From the NCBI RefSeq assembly GCF_025753795.1, contig NZ_JAOWPS010000001.1, forward strand, positions 1,240,001-1,304,000: a DNA stretch of 64,000 bases, given 5' to 3'. The notes under the pieces were generated by a model. It saw nothing but the letters and a program-made list of their open reading frames with translations. It made no database searches and was not told the origin of the DNA. The stretch comes from Mesorhizobium sp. YC-39. GTDB taxonomy: Bacteria > Pseudomonadota > Alphaproteobacteria > Rhizobiales > Rhizobiaceae. Positions 9,081 to 18,446 of this stretch are shown piece after piece. Within the stretch, counting starts at the first letter, position 1; each line of letters starts with the position of its first letter. The translations under genes were made by a program, and so were the position numbers.

Positions 9081-9134
9081 GGCGCCTGCGTTCGGGAGTA
9101 TGCGAAGCAGGCGCGGCTAGGCGGAGGGAGGCGC

Positions 9135-9995
9135 CTAGACGTATCGGTTTTCGCAGTTGATGGCCGGGAGTTCATCAGTGCGGAGAGGGTCGGCCGCAAG
9201 CCAGTCTGCTGCACGCTGCCGCCCTCTGTCGCGCATGTCGGTCAACTCACCCCAGTCGATCCAGGGCCTCATAAGCAGCGGAGCCCCGGCATGATGTCGA
9301 CTGTCAAATATGGTGTGAACTGGCGCGCATTTGGTCGCGCAGTGGTTCGCTGCGAAGCTGCGATCCGGACATGGCGTCGCGAACACCGAAGGCCTGCCGG
9401 CGATGATCAGGCGATGGCGGGCTTCGGTTGATCGAACCGGCGGCGACTGCGAGAGCTCGCCATCACCCCAATAGGTATCGCCGTCGATTTCGATAGGCGA
9501 GGAGAGGAAGGGGACAGTGGCTGCCGCCACGATCGCGTTGATCGACAACTGTTCACCGGTGAAAATCTTCACGGCGTCGGTGCGGGCGCTAACGGCCAGG
9601 ACGCCGAGTTTCACCGGGCAGCGTTCGTCGCGGATTTGCTCGATTTCGATTGACTGTTCCAGTATCGATCGAAGGAGGTTGGCTCTGTCGATGACGAAAA
9701 TTGAGGCGTGGCTGACGCGCCGCCAGAAATTGGCGAGTGCAGTCCGCGCCCCGCGCCGGCCGCCGAGTCCCAGGCCATAGGCAAAGACCGCCGCTTCAAC
9801 CGCTCCAAAGCCGGACGCGGTGACTGCGTTGAAGGTGCAGTTCGGCTCGTCCAGCAGCCGGTCGAGCACGCCCCAGACGAAAGCGCCATGTGCGTCGGTT
9901 GAAACGAGAATCTCGACGGACTGGCGGTCTTCCGGTCGGTAACTGGTCCCGGAAATGATGGCCTTGTCAGTATACGTCTCGAACTGGGCGTGCAT
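9135..9995 (-). CDS. Patatin-like protein with degenerate catalytic motifs
   Basis: A 286-residue patatin-fold protein. The landmarks can be aligned by eye: [17 protein letters not shown] replaces the usual GGGAHGAF oxyanion loop, [10 protein letters not shown] replaces GTSAGAMNA so that the nucleophile serine position appears to be Gly, and [12 protein letters not shown] keeps the Asp of the catalytic dyad. The C-terminal [14 protein letters not shown] matches the tail of patatin-like proteins seen near PHB genes. ATG 9995 is chosen for its GGAGATCAAGAG ribosome site. It is monocistronic, with a strong terminator downstream. It may be a pseudoenzyme; lipid hydrolase activity is doubtful. Confidence 0.7.
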   Translation of the reverse strand: MHAQFETYTDKAIISGTSYRPEDRQSVEILVSTDAHGAFVWGVLDRLLDEPNCTFNAVTASGFGAVEAAVFAYGLGLGGRRGARTALANFWRRVSHASIFVIDRANLLRSILEQSIEIEQIRDERCPVKLGVLAVSARTDAVKIFTGEQLSINAIVAAATVPFLSSPIEIDGDTYWGDGELSQSPPVRSTEARHRLIIAGRPSVFATPCPDRSFAANHCATKCAPVHTIFDSRHHAGAPLLMRPWIDWGELTDMRDRGRQRAADWLAADPLRTDELPAINCENRYV

Positions 9996-10374
9996 CTCTT
10001 GATCTCCATCCCAAGTTCGCCGGCAGGGCGACTTGTGGAGAGACTGCCGCATCCTCTTCTTTGAACGAAATGCCAAGCTGGCATGAAGTCCATAGGCAGA
10101 TTGCATTGGCTGACAGTATTCGCGCGCAGCATCCTTCGCCCGATTAGGCCAGGCGATGCGTGTCGCTTGCTTTCGCACCGTCGCCAGAACCGCGGCCTGG
10201 AACCAGGAGATATATGATGAACCACCTCCTGCACACGAGGCGTGCCGCGCGTTCTCAATACGCCATGACGGACCGCTATCGACTTCATAGCGGCAGTGCA
10301 TTGGCGTCGAGACAAGCTTTGCGGCAGGCTCCGAAGCTACGAAAAGCCTCGTTTGCAATTCGGGACAAATCGGC
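9996..10374. other. 379-bp divergent intergenic region
   Basis: This lies between the patatin-like gene (minus) and a LysR gene (plus). I see no credible protein-coding frame and no strong hairpin. It should contain both promoters and the LysR binding sites, but no box was clear enough to mark. Confidence 0.5.
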
Positions 10375-11289
10375 ATGGACATTCATCACATCCGCTACTT
10401 CCTAGCCGTGTGCGAGACGCGAAACTTCACGCGCGCCGGCGAAAGGTGCAATGTCACCCAGCCGGCGCTGTCGCGCGCGATCCAGCAGCTCGAGGACGAG
10501 GTCGGCGGCCTGCTGTTTCGCCGCGAGCGAAACCTGACTCACCTGACCGACCTAGGCGCGCTGCTGCGCCCTCGGTTTCAGCAGATTCTCGACGAATTGA
10601 CCGGAGTGCGGCAGGAGGCCTCGAGATTCTTGTGCCTGGAAAATGCCAACCTCAAGGTTGGCGTCATGTGCACCATCGGACCGCGCCGCTTCACCGGCCT
10701 GCTGGCCGATTTCAACAGGCGCCAGCAAGGTATCCAATTGCAGCTTGTGGAAGGTGTGCCCGCCTCGCTTTCGCAACTGCTCGAATCCGGTGAAATCGAC
10801 GTCGCCATCATGGCGTCCAGCAACAGTTTTCCGGAACGGTTCGATGTCACGCCGCTCTACCGCGAGCGCTTCGTCCTGGCGTTCCCGAATGGCCATCGGC
10901 TGGCCCGCAATGACAACGTGGCCATCTCCGAACTCGATGGTGAAAATTATCTCAGGCGGCTCAATTGCGAGTATCGCGATCACCTCGCGGGTCTGTGCAC
11001 AGATCGAGGTGTGAAGCTCAGGATCTCCTACGCCAGCGAGCGCGAGGACTGGATCCAGAACATGGTTTCCGGGGGTCTAGGGATCTGCTTCATCCCGGAG
11101 TTCAGCGCGGTGATCCCGGGCTTGCAGGTCAGGCCGGTCATCGACCCAGAAGTCTGGCGGGAAGTCTCTCTAGTGGTCGTGGCCGGGCGCAGGTTCTCGC
11201 CGGCGACATCTGCCTTCGTCAACAGCGTCAAGGCGCATGGCTGGCCGGAGAGCGCCATCCCTCAGGCGCTCCGCAAGACGGCAGCCTGA
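10375..11289 (+). CDS. LysR-family transcriptional regulator
   Basis: A 304-residue LysR-type regulator with N-terminal HTH (IHHIRYFLAVCETRNFTRAG; CNVTQPALSRAIQQLEDE) and an effector-binding domain that begins LKVGVMCTIGPRRF. The ATG at 10375 gives the standard start. It is a close paralogue of the regulator at 3381 (shared GVMCTIGP, LNCEYRDHL, SEREDWI..GLGICFIPEFSA). It diverges from the patatin-like gene and precedes a secreted cupin; which of these it controls cannot be read from the sequence. Confidence 0.9.
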   Translation: MDIHHIRYFLAVCETRNFTRAGERCNVTQPALSRAIQQLEDEVGGLLFRRERNLTHLTDLGALLRPRFQQILDELTGVRQEASRFLCLENANLKVGVMCTIGPRRFTGLLADFNRRQQGIQLQLVEGVPASLSQLLESGEIDVAIMASSNSFPERFDVTPLYRERFVLAFPNGHRLARNDNVAISELDGENYLRRLNCEYRDHLAGLCTDRGVKLRISYASEREDWIQNMVSGGLGICFIPEFSAVIPGLQVRPVIDPEVWREVSLVVVAGRRFSPATSAFVNSVKAHGWPESAIPQALRKTAA

Positions 11290-11480
11290 AGAAAGACTGT
11301 AGAAATGGTGGCGGCGCGCTACAAGTCCTGTCGTGCGCCTTTTGGTGCACTCGCGACAGCCGATGATAATTTTCAGGTATCGATTTAAGAGCCAGTCAGC
11401 ATTTCTCTTTCTTTTAGGCTGCCGTCACTCTCCACTCATGCCCCGCCTATGCGATTGGGCACTGACAAAGGAGAAATAAC

Positions 11481-11981
11481 ATGGCTTCCAAGACTTTTGC
11501 ATTGCGGGCGCCGCTGAATCTGGCGCTGACACTCGGACTGCTTACCGCGACCGCTGCGTTTTCTGTGGCCCCGGTTTTCGCCGGCGACTGCCCTGCCGGC
11601 CAAGCCGCGACGACCGACATCCAGGAACATCCCAGCAAGCCGGTCGGCGTCGTCGACACGGTTCTCTCCGCGATCGACCTGAGCAGCAAGGGCGAGGCCT
11701 GGAAAGGCAACATGCTGCGCCTGCGCAAGCTCGTCGTTCAGCCCGGCGGCGTCGTGCCGTGGCATGAGCACAATGTCCGCCCGGCCAACATTCTGATCGT
11801 CGAAGGCTCAATCACCGAATATCGCAGCACCTGCAAGGTCGGCATCGAACATCCGGCCGGCGACGTAACAGCCGAATTTGGCCAGCTTGCCCATTGGTGG
11901 AAGAACAACGGCAAGGTTCCGGCTGTGCTGTATTCGGCCGACGTTCTGCCGCCTGCGATGCACGACGATCACATGATGTGA
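11481..11981 (+). CDS. Secreted cupin-domain protein
   Basis: A 166-residue protein with a signal peptide (hydrophobic stretch at residues 12-32, probable cleavage after VFA) and a single cupin barrel. Metal-ligand residues appear in PWHEHNVRPANILIVEG and near HPAGD. AAAGGAGAAATAAC immediately before ATG 11481 is a very good ribosome site. Two further Cys (GDCPAG and STCKVG) could form a periplasmic disulfide. It is followed after about 90 bp by an MFS transporter. The substrate is unknown. Confidence 0.8.
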   Translation: MASKTFALRAPLNLALTLGLLTATAAFSVAPVFAGDCPAGQAATTDIQEHPSKPVGVVDTVLSAIDLSSKGEAWKGNMLRLRKLVVQPGGVVPWHEHNVRPANILIVEGSITEYRSTCKVGIEHPAGDVTAEFGQLAHWWKNNGKVPAVLYSADVLPPAMHDDHMM

Positions 11982-12074
11982 TCCTCCACTCTACAGCGAT
12001 CTTTTCATGACCGGCATCTGAAAGCACGTCCTCGGGTGATCGCCCGGGGACGTGCGCAACGGGAGCTCCCTGCC

Positions 12075-13277
12075 ATGACGACAAGCGAACACACCGAACC
12101 GACGCGGCTTCGCATGGTTGCCGCGGACAGCTGGCGCTTCGGCCTGATAGCGCTGATCGCGTTTCTCACGCTTGTCGATCTGTTCGCCACCCAGGCCATC
12201 CTGCCTTCGCTGGTGACAAAATTCGGCGTCAGTCGAGCGACCATGGGTTTCGCGGTCAATGCCAGCACGTTCGGCATGGCGGCGGCTGGGATCGCGGTCG
12301 CTCTCTTCGGGCGCGGCATCGATCGGCGCAATGGCATCTGGATCAGCCTTGCGATGCTGGCGATACCGACGACGTTCTTGTCGCTCACCGACAGCATCGT
12401 GATCTTTGCCCTGCTGCGAGTCGCCCAAGGCCTGTGCATGTCGACTGCATTCACGCTGACAATGGCCTATCTGGCCGAACACTTTTCCGCGCGGCAGACG
12501 ACCAGTGCACTTGCTGCCTATGTGACCGGCAATGTCGCCAGCAACTTCTTCGGACGGCTGATGTCGGCTGCCGTCGCCGACACGTTTGGCATCTCCACCA
12601 ACTTCCTGACGTTCGCGGCCCTCAATCTGATTGGCGCGGCCCTCGTCTGGCTCACCTTGCAGAAGACCTCGGCAATGATGCGCGCTGACGCCAAGAGCGA
12701 GCCTGCCCGCGCCGCCTGGAAGGGCCTTGTGAAAAACGCCGAGCTGCGCGCCTGTTTCACCGTCGGCTTCCTGATCCTCTTCGTCTTCATCGGCACCTTC
12801 ACCTATGTGAACTTTCAACTCGTCGCCGCGCCACTGTCGCTGTCGCCGATGGCGCTGGGACTGGTGTATTTCGTCTTTCTGCCATCCATGCTGACCACAC
12901 CGCTCGCCGGGCGGGTTGCTACGGGGCTCGGACCAAGGATCGGGATCGGCTTAACGCTCGCACTGGCGATCCTGGGTTTGATTCTGCTTCTGGTGAGCAG
13001 CCTGCCGGTGGTGCTTACCGGGATGGCGCTGGTCGCCATCGGCACCTTCCTGGCGCAGGCAATCGCCACCGGCCATGTCAGCCGGACCGCGTCGCGCGAC
13101 CGCGCCGCCGCCAGCGGCATCTACCTCGCCTCCTACTATGCGGGCGGGCTCGTCGGCAGCTTCGTCGTCGGACAGGTCCACGACCGGATCGGCTGGACCG
13201 CATGCGTGGCTGTGCTCGCCGCAGTCCTCGCTTGCGCCATCGCGGTGGCGCACGTGCTGCAAACCCCAAAGACCTGA
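12075..13277 (+). CDS. MFS transporter
   Basis: A 400-residue major facilitator with about 12 hydrophobic segments; the first (FGLIALIAFLTLVDLFATQ) starts near residue 24. The loop 2-3 motif is represented by GRGIDRRNGIW. The length and organisation match drug:H+ antiporter or arabinose-efflux-type permeases. The start at 12075 (MTTSEHTEP) is preferred over 12036, since the added residues are not membrane-like. It is followed 44 bp later by a DUF302 gene and may be co-transcribed with the cupin. The substrate is not predictable. Confidence 0.85.
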   Translation: MTTSEHTEPTRLRMVAADSWRFGLIALIAFLTLVDLFATQAILPSLVTKFGVSRATMGFAVNASTFGMAAAGIAVALFGRGIDRRNGIWISLAMLAIPTTFLSLTDSIVIFALLRVAQGLCMSTAFTLTMAYLAEHFSARQTTSALAAYVTGNVASNFFGRLMSAAVADTFGISTNFLTFAALNLIGAALVWLTLQKTSAMMRADAKSEPARAAWKGLVKNAELRACFTVGFLILFVFIGTFTYVNFQLVAAPLSLSPMALGLVYFVFLPSMLTTPLAGRVATGLGPRIGIGLTLALAILGLILLLVSSLPVVLTGMALVAIGTFLAQAIATGHVSRTASRDRAAASGIYLASYYAGGLVGSFVVGQVHDRIGWTACVAVLAAVLACAIAVAHVLQTPKT

Positions 13278-13321
13278 GACTTTAAAGATCAAAACTAGGC
13301 AATCCAACAAAGGAGACTGAC

Positions 13322-13786
13322 ATGAACAGCTACGTGAAAACCATGATTGCCGGCGCCGCTATGCTGATGGCTGTCGTCGCCCCGGCGGCCGCTTCGGATG
13401 GTGTCGTCACCGTCAAGAGCGACTATTCCGTCGCGGAAACCGTCGCCCGCATCAAGAAGGACGTCCTCAAGAAGGGCATCAAGCTCTTCGGCGTCATCGA
13501 CCAGGCAAAGCTTGGCAACAACGCGGGCAACGATGTCAGGCCGTCGCGACTGGTAATGTTCGGCAATCCCGCGCTTGGCACGACCTTCATCACGTCCAAT
13601 CCCGAAGCCGGTCTCGACTGGCCGGTGCGCGTGCTGGTCTACCAGACCGCGGATGGCGCGGTTTATGCCGCTTACAGTGACTTCGACTGGATCGCCAAGC
13701 GCCATGGCATTGCCGACCGCGAGGCCCAGTTCAAAATGGCGACCGAAGTCATCCAGTCCGTGACCTCGACGATCAAGAAGAACTGA
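13322..13786 (+). CDS. Secreted DUF302 protein
   Basis: A 154-residue DUF302-family protein with a clear signal peptide (MNSYVKTMIAGAAMLMAVVA, cleavage near AAA-SD). The domain has the usual pattern: SVAETVARIKKDVLKKGIKLF, AKLGNNAGNDVRPSRLVMFG, then GLDWPVRVLVYQ and DFDWIAKRHGI. AAAGGAGA lies 6 nt upstream of ATG 13322. The family has an unclear function, with proposals including lipid or small hydrophobic ligand binding. It follows the MFS gene closely and probably shares its transcript. Confidence 0.85.
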   Translation: MNSYVKTMIAGAAMLMAVVAPAAASDGVVTVKSDYSVAETVARIKKDVLKKGIKLFGVIDQAKLGNNAGNDVRPSRLVMFGNPALGTTFITSNPEAGLDWPVRVLVYQTADGAVYAAYSDFDWIAKRHGIADREAQFKMATEVIQSVTSTIKKN

Positions 13787-13849
13787 GTGCGGATATGGGC
13801 TGGAGTTCTGCCGCTCGGCATGCGGTGCGGGTTGTTTCGCGCAGCGATG

Positions 13850-14761
13850 CTACTCGGCGGCGGATAGTGCCTTTGCCCGCTCGCCGAACCACTTCTTCTG
13901 TGTGGCCTCGCGCACCAGCGCGCCAACTGCCGGCGAATGCCTGCGGCCGCGCACGGTGACGAGATTGACCTCGCGCCAGAATTCCGGCTCGGTGATCGGC
14001 AAGGGCACCACGCCCGGGTGCTTAGCGGTATGTTCGGGCATGAAACCGAAGCCAAGCCCGGCGGCGATCATCGCGAGTGTCCAATCGTCACGATCGCTCC
14101 AGTAGACAGGGCTGACGGTGACGCCCTGCTCGGCGAGAATGGCATCCGCGTAGCCGGCAAACTCACAATTGTTGCGGTGGATGTAGCTCTCATTGCTCAT
14201 ATCCTTCACCCGCACGCTGCGCTGGTTGGCGAGGCGATGGTTCAGATGGACAGCCATCACCATCTGCTCCTGAAAAAGTGGAAGTGAGTGCACTTCCTCA
14301 TCGGGCACGTTCGACGGCAAGGCATAGATGGCGGCCTCGAGGTCGCCTTCGAGCAGTCGTCGCCGCAAGCTCTTGGCGTCTGAATCGCAAAGGTGAAGCT
14401 CCACGCCGGGGTGATGCCCACGGACGGCCGCTATCAGCTCTATGATCTCGTCCGGAGCGATTGTGCTCATGATACCGACCCTGAGCGGCGTCTTCTTCAG
14501 ATGCACATACTGCTCGGCAATCTGCTTGGCCTGGCGGGAGTTCTCGAAGACGCCTTCGAGATAGGTCTCGACCATGCGTCCGAGCTCGGTGAGATGGGTG
14601 AAGCGGCGCTCGCGGTGGAAAAGCGCCCCGCCGAATTCGTCCTCGAGCAGTTTTATGGCGCGCGAGAGTGCCGGCTGGGTGACGTTGCACTGCTCGGCGG
14701 CCCTGGTGAAATTCAGCTCCTTGGCAACGGCCAAGAAATATCTGACCTGGCTGATCTCCAC
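13850..14761 (-). CDS. LysR-family transcriptional regulator
   Basis: A 303-residue LysR-type regulator: HTH at residues 1-60 (ISQVRYFLAVAKELNFTRAAE; CNVTQPALSRAIKLLEDE), effector domain from LRVGIMSTIAPDEI. Translation starts at GTG 14761, supported by GGGGAG 6 nt upstream; there is no nearby ATG. It is divergent from the 3-hydroxybutyrate dehydrogenase gene at 15033 and is therefore the natural candidate regulator of that operon. Confidence 0.9.
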   Translation of the reverse strand: MEISQVRYFLAVAKELNFTRAAEQCNVTQPALSRAIKLLEDEFGGALFHRERRFTHLTELGRMVETYLEGVFENSRQAKQIAEQYVHLKKTPLRVGIMSTIAPDEIIELIAAVRGHHPGVELHLCDSDAKSLRRRLLEGDLEAAIYALPSNVPDEEVHSLPLFQEQMVMAVHLNHRLANQRSVRVKDMSNESYIHRNNCEFAGYADAILAEQGVTVSPVYWSDRDDWTLAMIAAGLGFGFMPEHTAKHPGVVPLPITEPEFWREVNLVTVRGRRHSPAVGALVREATQKKWFGERAKALSAAE

Positions 14762-15032
14762 GGCAACTCCCCTCGGCGGGCGGGCATACGGCGCGACCCG
14801 TGTTGCGGTGCGATCTTACTAGCTGCCCCTACGTCAAACAACCCGGCCTGCTGAGCGACATCGTCGCCGCACCGGTCAGACCGTCGGCTATCGAATCCAT
14901 GTCTCAACGGCATTTCCGCTGCATTGGGCGGCTCGCCATACTTGATCAGAATTTCAGACCTGGGCGCGCAAGCCCGTGCTCGCAGCCGTTTGCTGGTCAA
15001 TTCGGTCACGGCCTCAACAGAAGGAAATGACG

Positions 15033-15815
15033 ATGCTCAGAGGAAAGACGGCTCTGATAACAGGCTCGACTAGCGGCATCGGCCAAGGCATTGCCGAAGC
15101 CTTCGCGGCCAAGGGCTGCAACATCGTTCTCAATGGCTTCGGCGATGCCGATGAGATCGAACACCTGCGGGCGAAACTGGCCGCCGACCACGGAGTGACC
15201 ATTCGTTACGACAATGCGGACATGAGCAAGGGCGGCGCGATCACCGCCATGATGGACAAGGCCATCGCCGAGTTCGGGGCTATCGACATCCTGGTCAACA
15301 ATGCTGGCATCCAGCATGTGGCGCCGATCGACGACTTTCCGATCGAGAAATGGGAGGCCGTCGTGGCGATCGATCTGATGTCGTCTTTCTACACGATCCG
15401 GCGCGCCCTGCAGGCGATGAAAGAACGCAAATGGGGCCGCATCATCAATGTCGCCTCGGCCCACGCCCTCGTCGCTTCGCCATACAAATCCGCCTACGTC
15501 GCCGCCAAGCACGGCGTCGCAGGCCTTACCAAGACGGTCGCGCTCGAAGTCGCCGAACAAGGCATTACGGTCAATGCGGTTTGCCCCGGCTACGTGCTCA
15601 CCCCGCTGGTCGAAAAGCAGATACCGGACACGGCCAAGGCGCGCGGGATCACCGAGCAGCAGGTGATCAAGGATGTGCTTTTGGCCGCACAGCCGACCAA
15701 GCAGTTCGTAACGGTCGAGCAGGTTGCGTCGCTCTGCGTGTTTTTGGCCTCGGACGATGCGGCCTCGATCACCGGCGCCATCATGCCGATCGAAGGCGGC
15801 TGGACCGCCCACTGA
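15033..15815 (+). CDS. bdhA: 3-hydroxybutyrate dehydrogenase
   Basis: A 260-residue short-chain dehydrogenase whose sequence pattern matches D-3-hydroxybutyrate dehydrogenase, which interconverts 3-hydroxybutyrate and acetoacetate with NAD in PHB turnover. TGSTSGIG (residues 9-16) binds NAD, NNAGIQHV follows, and the catalytic triad is in SAHALVASPYKSAYVAAKHG. The length is exactly that of rhizobial BdhA. ATG 15033 is favoured over 15027 because AAGGAA ends at 15026, leaving workable spacing only for the later codon. It is followed 26 nt later by a patatin gene. Confidence 0.88.
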   Translation: MLRGKTALITGSTSGIGQGIAEAFAAKGCNIVLNGFGDADEIEHLRAKLAADHGVTIRYDNADMSKGGAITAMMDKAIAEFGAIDILVNNAGIQHVAPIDDFPIEKWEAVVAIDLMSSFYTIRRALQAMKERKWGRIINVASAHALVASPYKSAYVAAKHGVAGLTKTVALEVAEQGITVNAVCPGYVLTPLVEKQIPDTAKARGITEQQVIKDVLLAAQPTKQFVTVEQVASLCVFLASDDAASITGAIMPIEGGWTAH

Positions 15816-15841
15816 AACCGGCAGCGAGGAGCGCAAACGCC

Positions 15842-16999
15842 ATGAACAAGATCACCCGAAATCCCTCGACGTCGGAACCCTTGCCGGAGGCCGGCCATAT
15901 GGCCGACGGTTCGGTGAAGCGACAGACCGTGTTGGTGCTGCAGGGCGGTGGTGCTCTCGGAGCCTATCAGGCCGGCGTCTACCAGGCGCTCGTCGAGGGC
16001 GGGATCGAACCGGACTGGGTGATCGGCACCTCGATCGGCGCCATCAACGCGGCGCTGATCGCTGGAAACCAACCGCAGAACCGCCTGCCGAGGCTGCGCG
16101 AATTCTGGGACGGCGTCAGCCGCAGCAGCCCACTCGACGAGTTCTTCCGGATGACGGTTCCGAGCAACGTCTTTGCCAATATGGGCACGGTGATGCGCGG
16201 CATACCGGGTTTCTTCGAACCGAACCCAAGCGCCATGTTCGGGGTCAATCGCGAAGTCGGTGTGGAGAATGCCTCCTACTACACCACCGATCCCCTCAAG
16301 CGGACGCTGGACAACCTGATCGATTTCGATTGCCTCAACCGCCGCCATACGCGGCTGACGGTCGGCGCGGTCAACGTCAACACCAGCGAGCTCAAGTATT
16401 TCGATAGCAGTCTGATGCCGCTATCGGCGGCGCACATCATGGCGTCGGGCGCCTTGCCGCCGGCCTTCCCGGCGGTCTGCATCGACGGCGAGCCCTATTG
16501 GGATGGCGGCATCTATTCGAACACGCCCATCGAGGTCGTGCTGGACGAGCGTCCGCGGCGCGACGCGCTGATCTTTGCCGTAAACATGTGGCAGCCGCGC
16601 GCGACGGAGCCGAAATCGATCTGGCAGGTCATGGGACGACAGAAGGATCTCCAATACGCCAGCCGCGGCAGAAGCCACGTTGCCCGCCAGGAGCAACTGC
16701 ATCGTCTGCGCCACGTCGTGCGCGAAATGGGCAAGTTGGTTCCCGAGGAACGGCGCGAGGATCCGATGTTCAAGGAACTCGCATCCTATGGCTGCCCCTC
16801 TGTCATGCATCTCGTTCGGCTGCTTTCGCCACGCCTGGACGGCGAGGACCACACCAAGGACATCGACTTCACCCGCGCCGGAATCCGAACGCGCTGGCAG
16901 GCGGGATACGAACATGGCCAGCGCGTTCTCTCGGAAAAGCCGTGGGAGTGCGAAGTCGACATGCTGCAGGGCATCGTTATCCACGAATCGCAAGAGTGA
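15842..16999 (+). CDS. Patatin-like phospholipase with DUF3734 domain
   Basis: A 385-residue serine lipase of the patatin family. Complete motifs are visible: oxyanion loop QGGGALGAYQAGVYQAL (near residue 35), nucleophile elbow GTSIGAINAAL (near 60) and catalytic Asp in YWDGGIYSNTP (near 220). The C-terminal third corresponds to DUF3734. It sits between bdhA and an NDH-2-like gene in one plus-strand operon. Such bdhA-patatin pairs are common in rhizobia, and a role at PHB granules or in membrane-lipid turnover is plausible but unproven. Confidence 0.88.
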   Translation: MNKITRNPSTSEPLPEAGHMADGSVKRQTVLVLQGGGALGAYQAGVYQALVEGGIEPDWVIGTSIGAINAALIAGNQPQNRLPRLREFWDGVSRSSPLDEFFRMTVPSNVFANMGTVMRGIPGFFEPNPSAMFGVNREVGVENASYYTTDPLKRTLDNLIDFDCLNRRHTRLTVGAVNVNTSELKYFDSSLMPLSAAHIMASGALPPAFPAVCIDGEPYWDGGIYSNTPIEVVLDERPRRDALIFAVNMWQPRATEPKSIWQVMGRQKDLQYASRGRSHVARQEQLHRLRHVVREMGKLVPEERREDPMFKELASYGCPSVMHLVRLLSPRLDGEDHTKDIDFTRAGIRTRWQAGYEHGQRVLSEKPWECEVDMLQGIVIHESQE

Positions 17000-17033
17000 C
17001 GGACCAGCGCCTCGAAAACGATGGAGAATACCG

Positions 17034-18428
17034 ATGCAGATTATCACCCCCGGCATGCGGCTGATCCCTGAGGCGGTGCTTGCCAACAACGCCGCCCTGT
17101 TCCGCACGATTCCGGAGACGCCTTCCCATGCGGACACGTCGCTGCATCGCGTGGTCATCGTCGGCGGCGGCGCGGGTGGGCTGGAGCTGGCGACGCGTCT
17201 TGGCCGCAAGTTCGGCAAGCGACGGCTTTCCGTCACGCTCGTCGACCGCAACCGCACCCATATCTGGAAGCCGCTGCTGCATGAGGTGGCATCCGGCGCC
17301 TTGAACGCGTCGCATGACGCTGTCGAATACATCGCCCATGCCAGCAAGCACAACTACCGATACCGCATCGGCGAGGTCGTCGGCATCGACCGTGCCAAAC
17401 GCCAGGTCTTTGTCGCGCCCAGCTTCGACGATGACGGTCGGCAGGTCATCCCACCGCGTGTGCTGGGCTACGACACTCTGGTCATGGCCGTCGGCAGCGT
17501 CAGCAACGATTTCGGCACGCCGGGCGCCGCGCGTCACGCCATTTCGCTGGATACTGCGGAGCAGGCAGCCCGGCTCAACAAGCGCATGTTAGACGCGTGT
17601 CTGCGCGCCAACGCGCAATACGAGCAGCTTTCGCCCGGTCAGCTCCATTGCGTCATCGTCGGCGCCGGGGCTACAGGCGTCGAGCTCGCCGCCGAACTGC
17701 ACAAGTCGATGCGGGAGATTGCATCGCACAATCTTGACAACGTCGACTTCGAAAGATTGATCCGCATCACCATCGTCGAAGCTGGGCCACGGATCCTTCC
17801 GGCCCTGCCGGAGCACATAGCGCGTGCTTCGGCACGCCTGCTGGTCAAGCTCGGCGTCCAGATACGGTGCGGCATCAGGGTCAGCGAGGTGACGGAGGAT
17901 GGCATCAGGCTCGGTGAAAAACTGTTCGTGCCTGCTGAGCTGGTGGTCTGGGCGGCCGGGATCAAGGCGCCGGATTTCCTGAAAGGGCTCGATGGCCTCG
18001 AGACCGATCGCATCAACCGCCTGATGGTGGACGAGACCTTGCGGGCTGTCGGAGACGACAATGTGTTTGCGATTGGAGACTGCGCGGGCTGCGTCCTGCC
18101 GGGTCATGACTTCGCCCTGCCGCCGCGGGCCCAGACAGCCCACCAGCAGGCTGATCATCTGGTGAGGGTGGTTGCCGCGCGTCTCACGGGACGGGCCGCG
18201 CCGGCATTCCGCTACCGCGACTACGGCTCCCTCATCTCGCTGGCCGACTACGGTGGGTTCGGCAGCCTGATCGGCGGGCTGAAGATCGAAGGCCTGCTTG
18301 CAAGGCTCGTCTATCGCTCGCTCCACAAAATGCATCTCAATGCGGTGCACGGTCCGGCCAAGACTGCGCTTGCATCGATCGGCGAGATGATAGCCAGGCG
18401 CGCCAGACCTCGGATCAAGCTTCACTAG
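17034..18428 (+). CDS. NDH-2-like NAD(P)/FAD-dependent oxidoreductase
   Basis: A 464-residue two-dinucleotide-binding flavoprotein like type II NADH dehydrogenase, which passes electrons from NADH to quinone without pumping protons. The FAD motif VVIVGGGAGGLELATRLG is near residue 40, the NAD motif VIVGAGATGVELAAEL near 210, and the second FAD contact AIGDCAG near 350. The C-terminal region (GFGSLIGGLKIEGLLARLVYR) is amphipathic and may anchor it to the membrane. ATG 17034 has GGAGA upstream. It is the third gene of the bdhA operon and could reoxidise NADH made by BdhA. Confidence 0.85.
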   Translation: MQIITPGMRLIPEAVLANNAALFRTIPETPSHADTSLHRVVIVGGGAGGLELATRLGRKFGKRRLSVTLVDRNRTHIWKPLLHEVASGALNASHDAVEYIAHASKHNYRYRIGEVVGIDRAKRQVFVAPSFDDDGRQVIPPRVLGYDTLVMAVGSVSNDFGTPGAARHAISLDTAEQAARLNKRMLDACLRANAQYEQLSPGQLHCVIVGAGATGVELAAELHKSMREIASHNLDNVDFERLIRITIVEAGPRILPALPEHIARASARLLVKLGVQIRCGIRVSEVTEDGIRLGEKLFVPAELVVWAAGIKAPDFLKGLDGLETDRINRLMVDETLRAVGDDNVFAIGDCAGCVLPGHDFALPPRAQTAHQQADHLVRVVAARLTGRAAPAFRYRDYGSLISLADYGGFGSLIGGLKIEGLLARLVYRSLHKMHLNAVHGPAKTALASIGEMIARRARPRIKLH

Positions 18429-18446
18429 CACGGCAGAGGCGGGGCG

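Noticed and set aside
12951..13310. Minus-strand frames under the MFS and DUF302 genes
   Set aside because: Reverse-frame shadows of genes with signal peptide, ribosome sites and family motifs.
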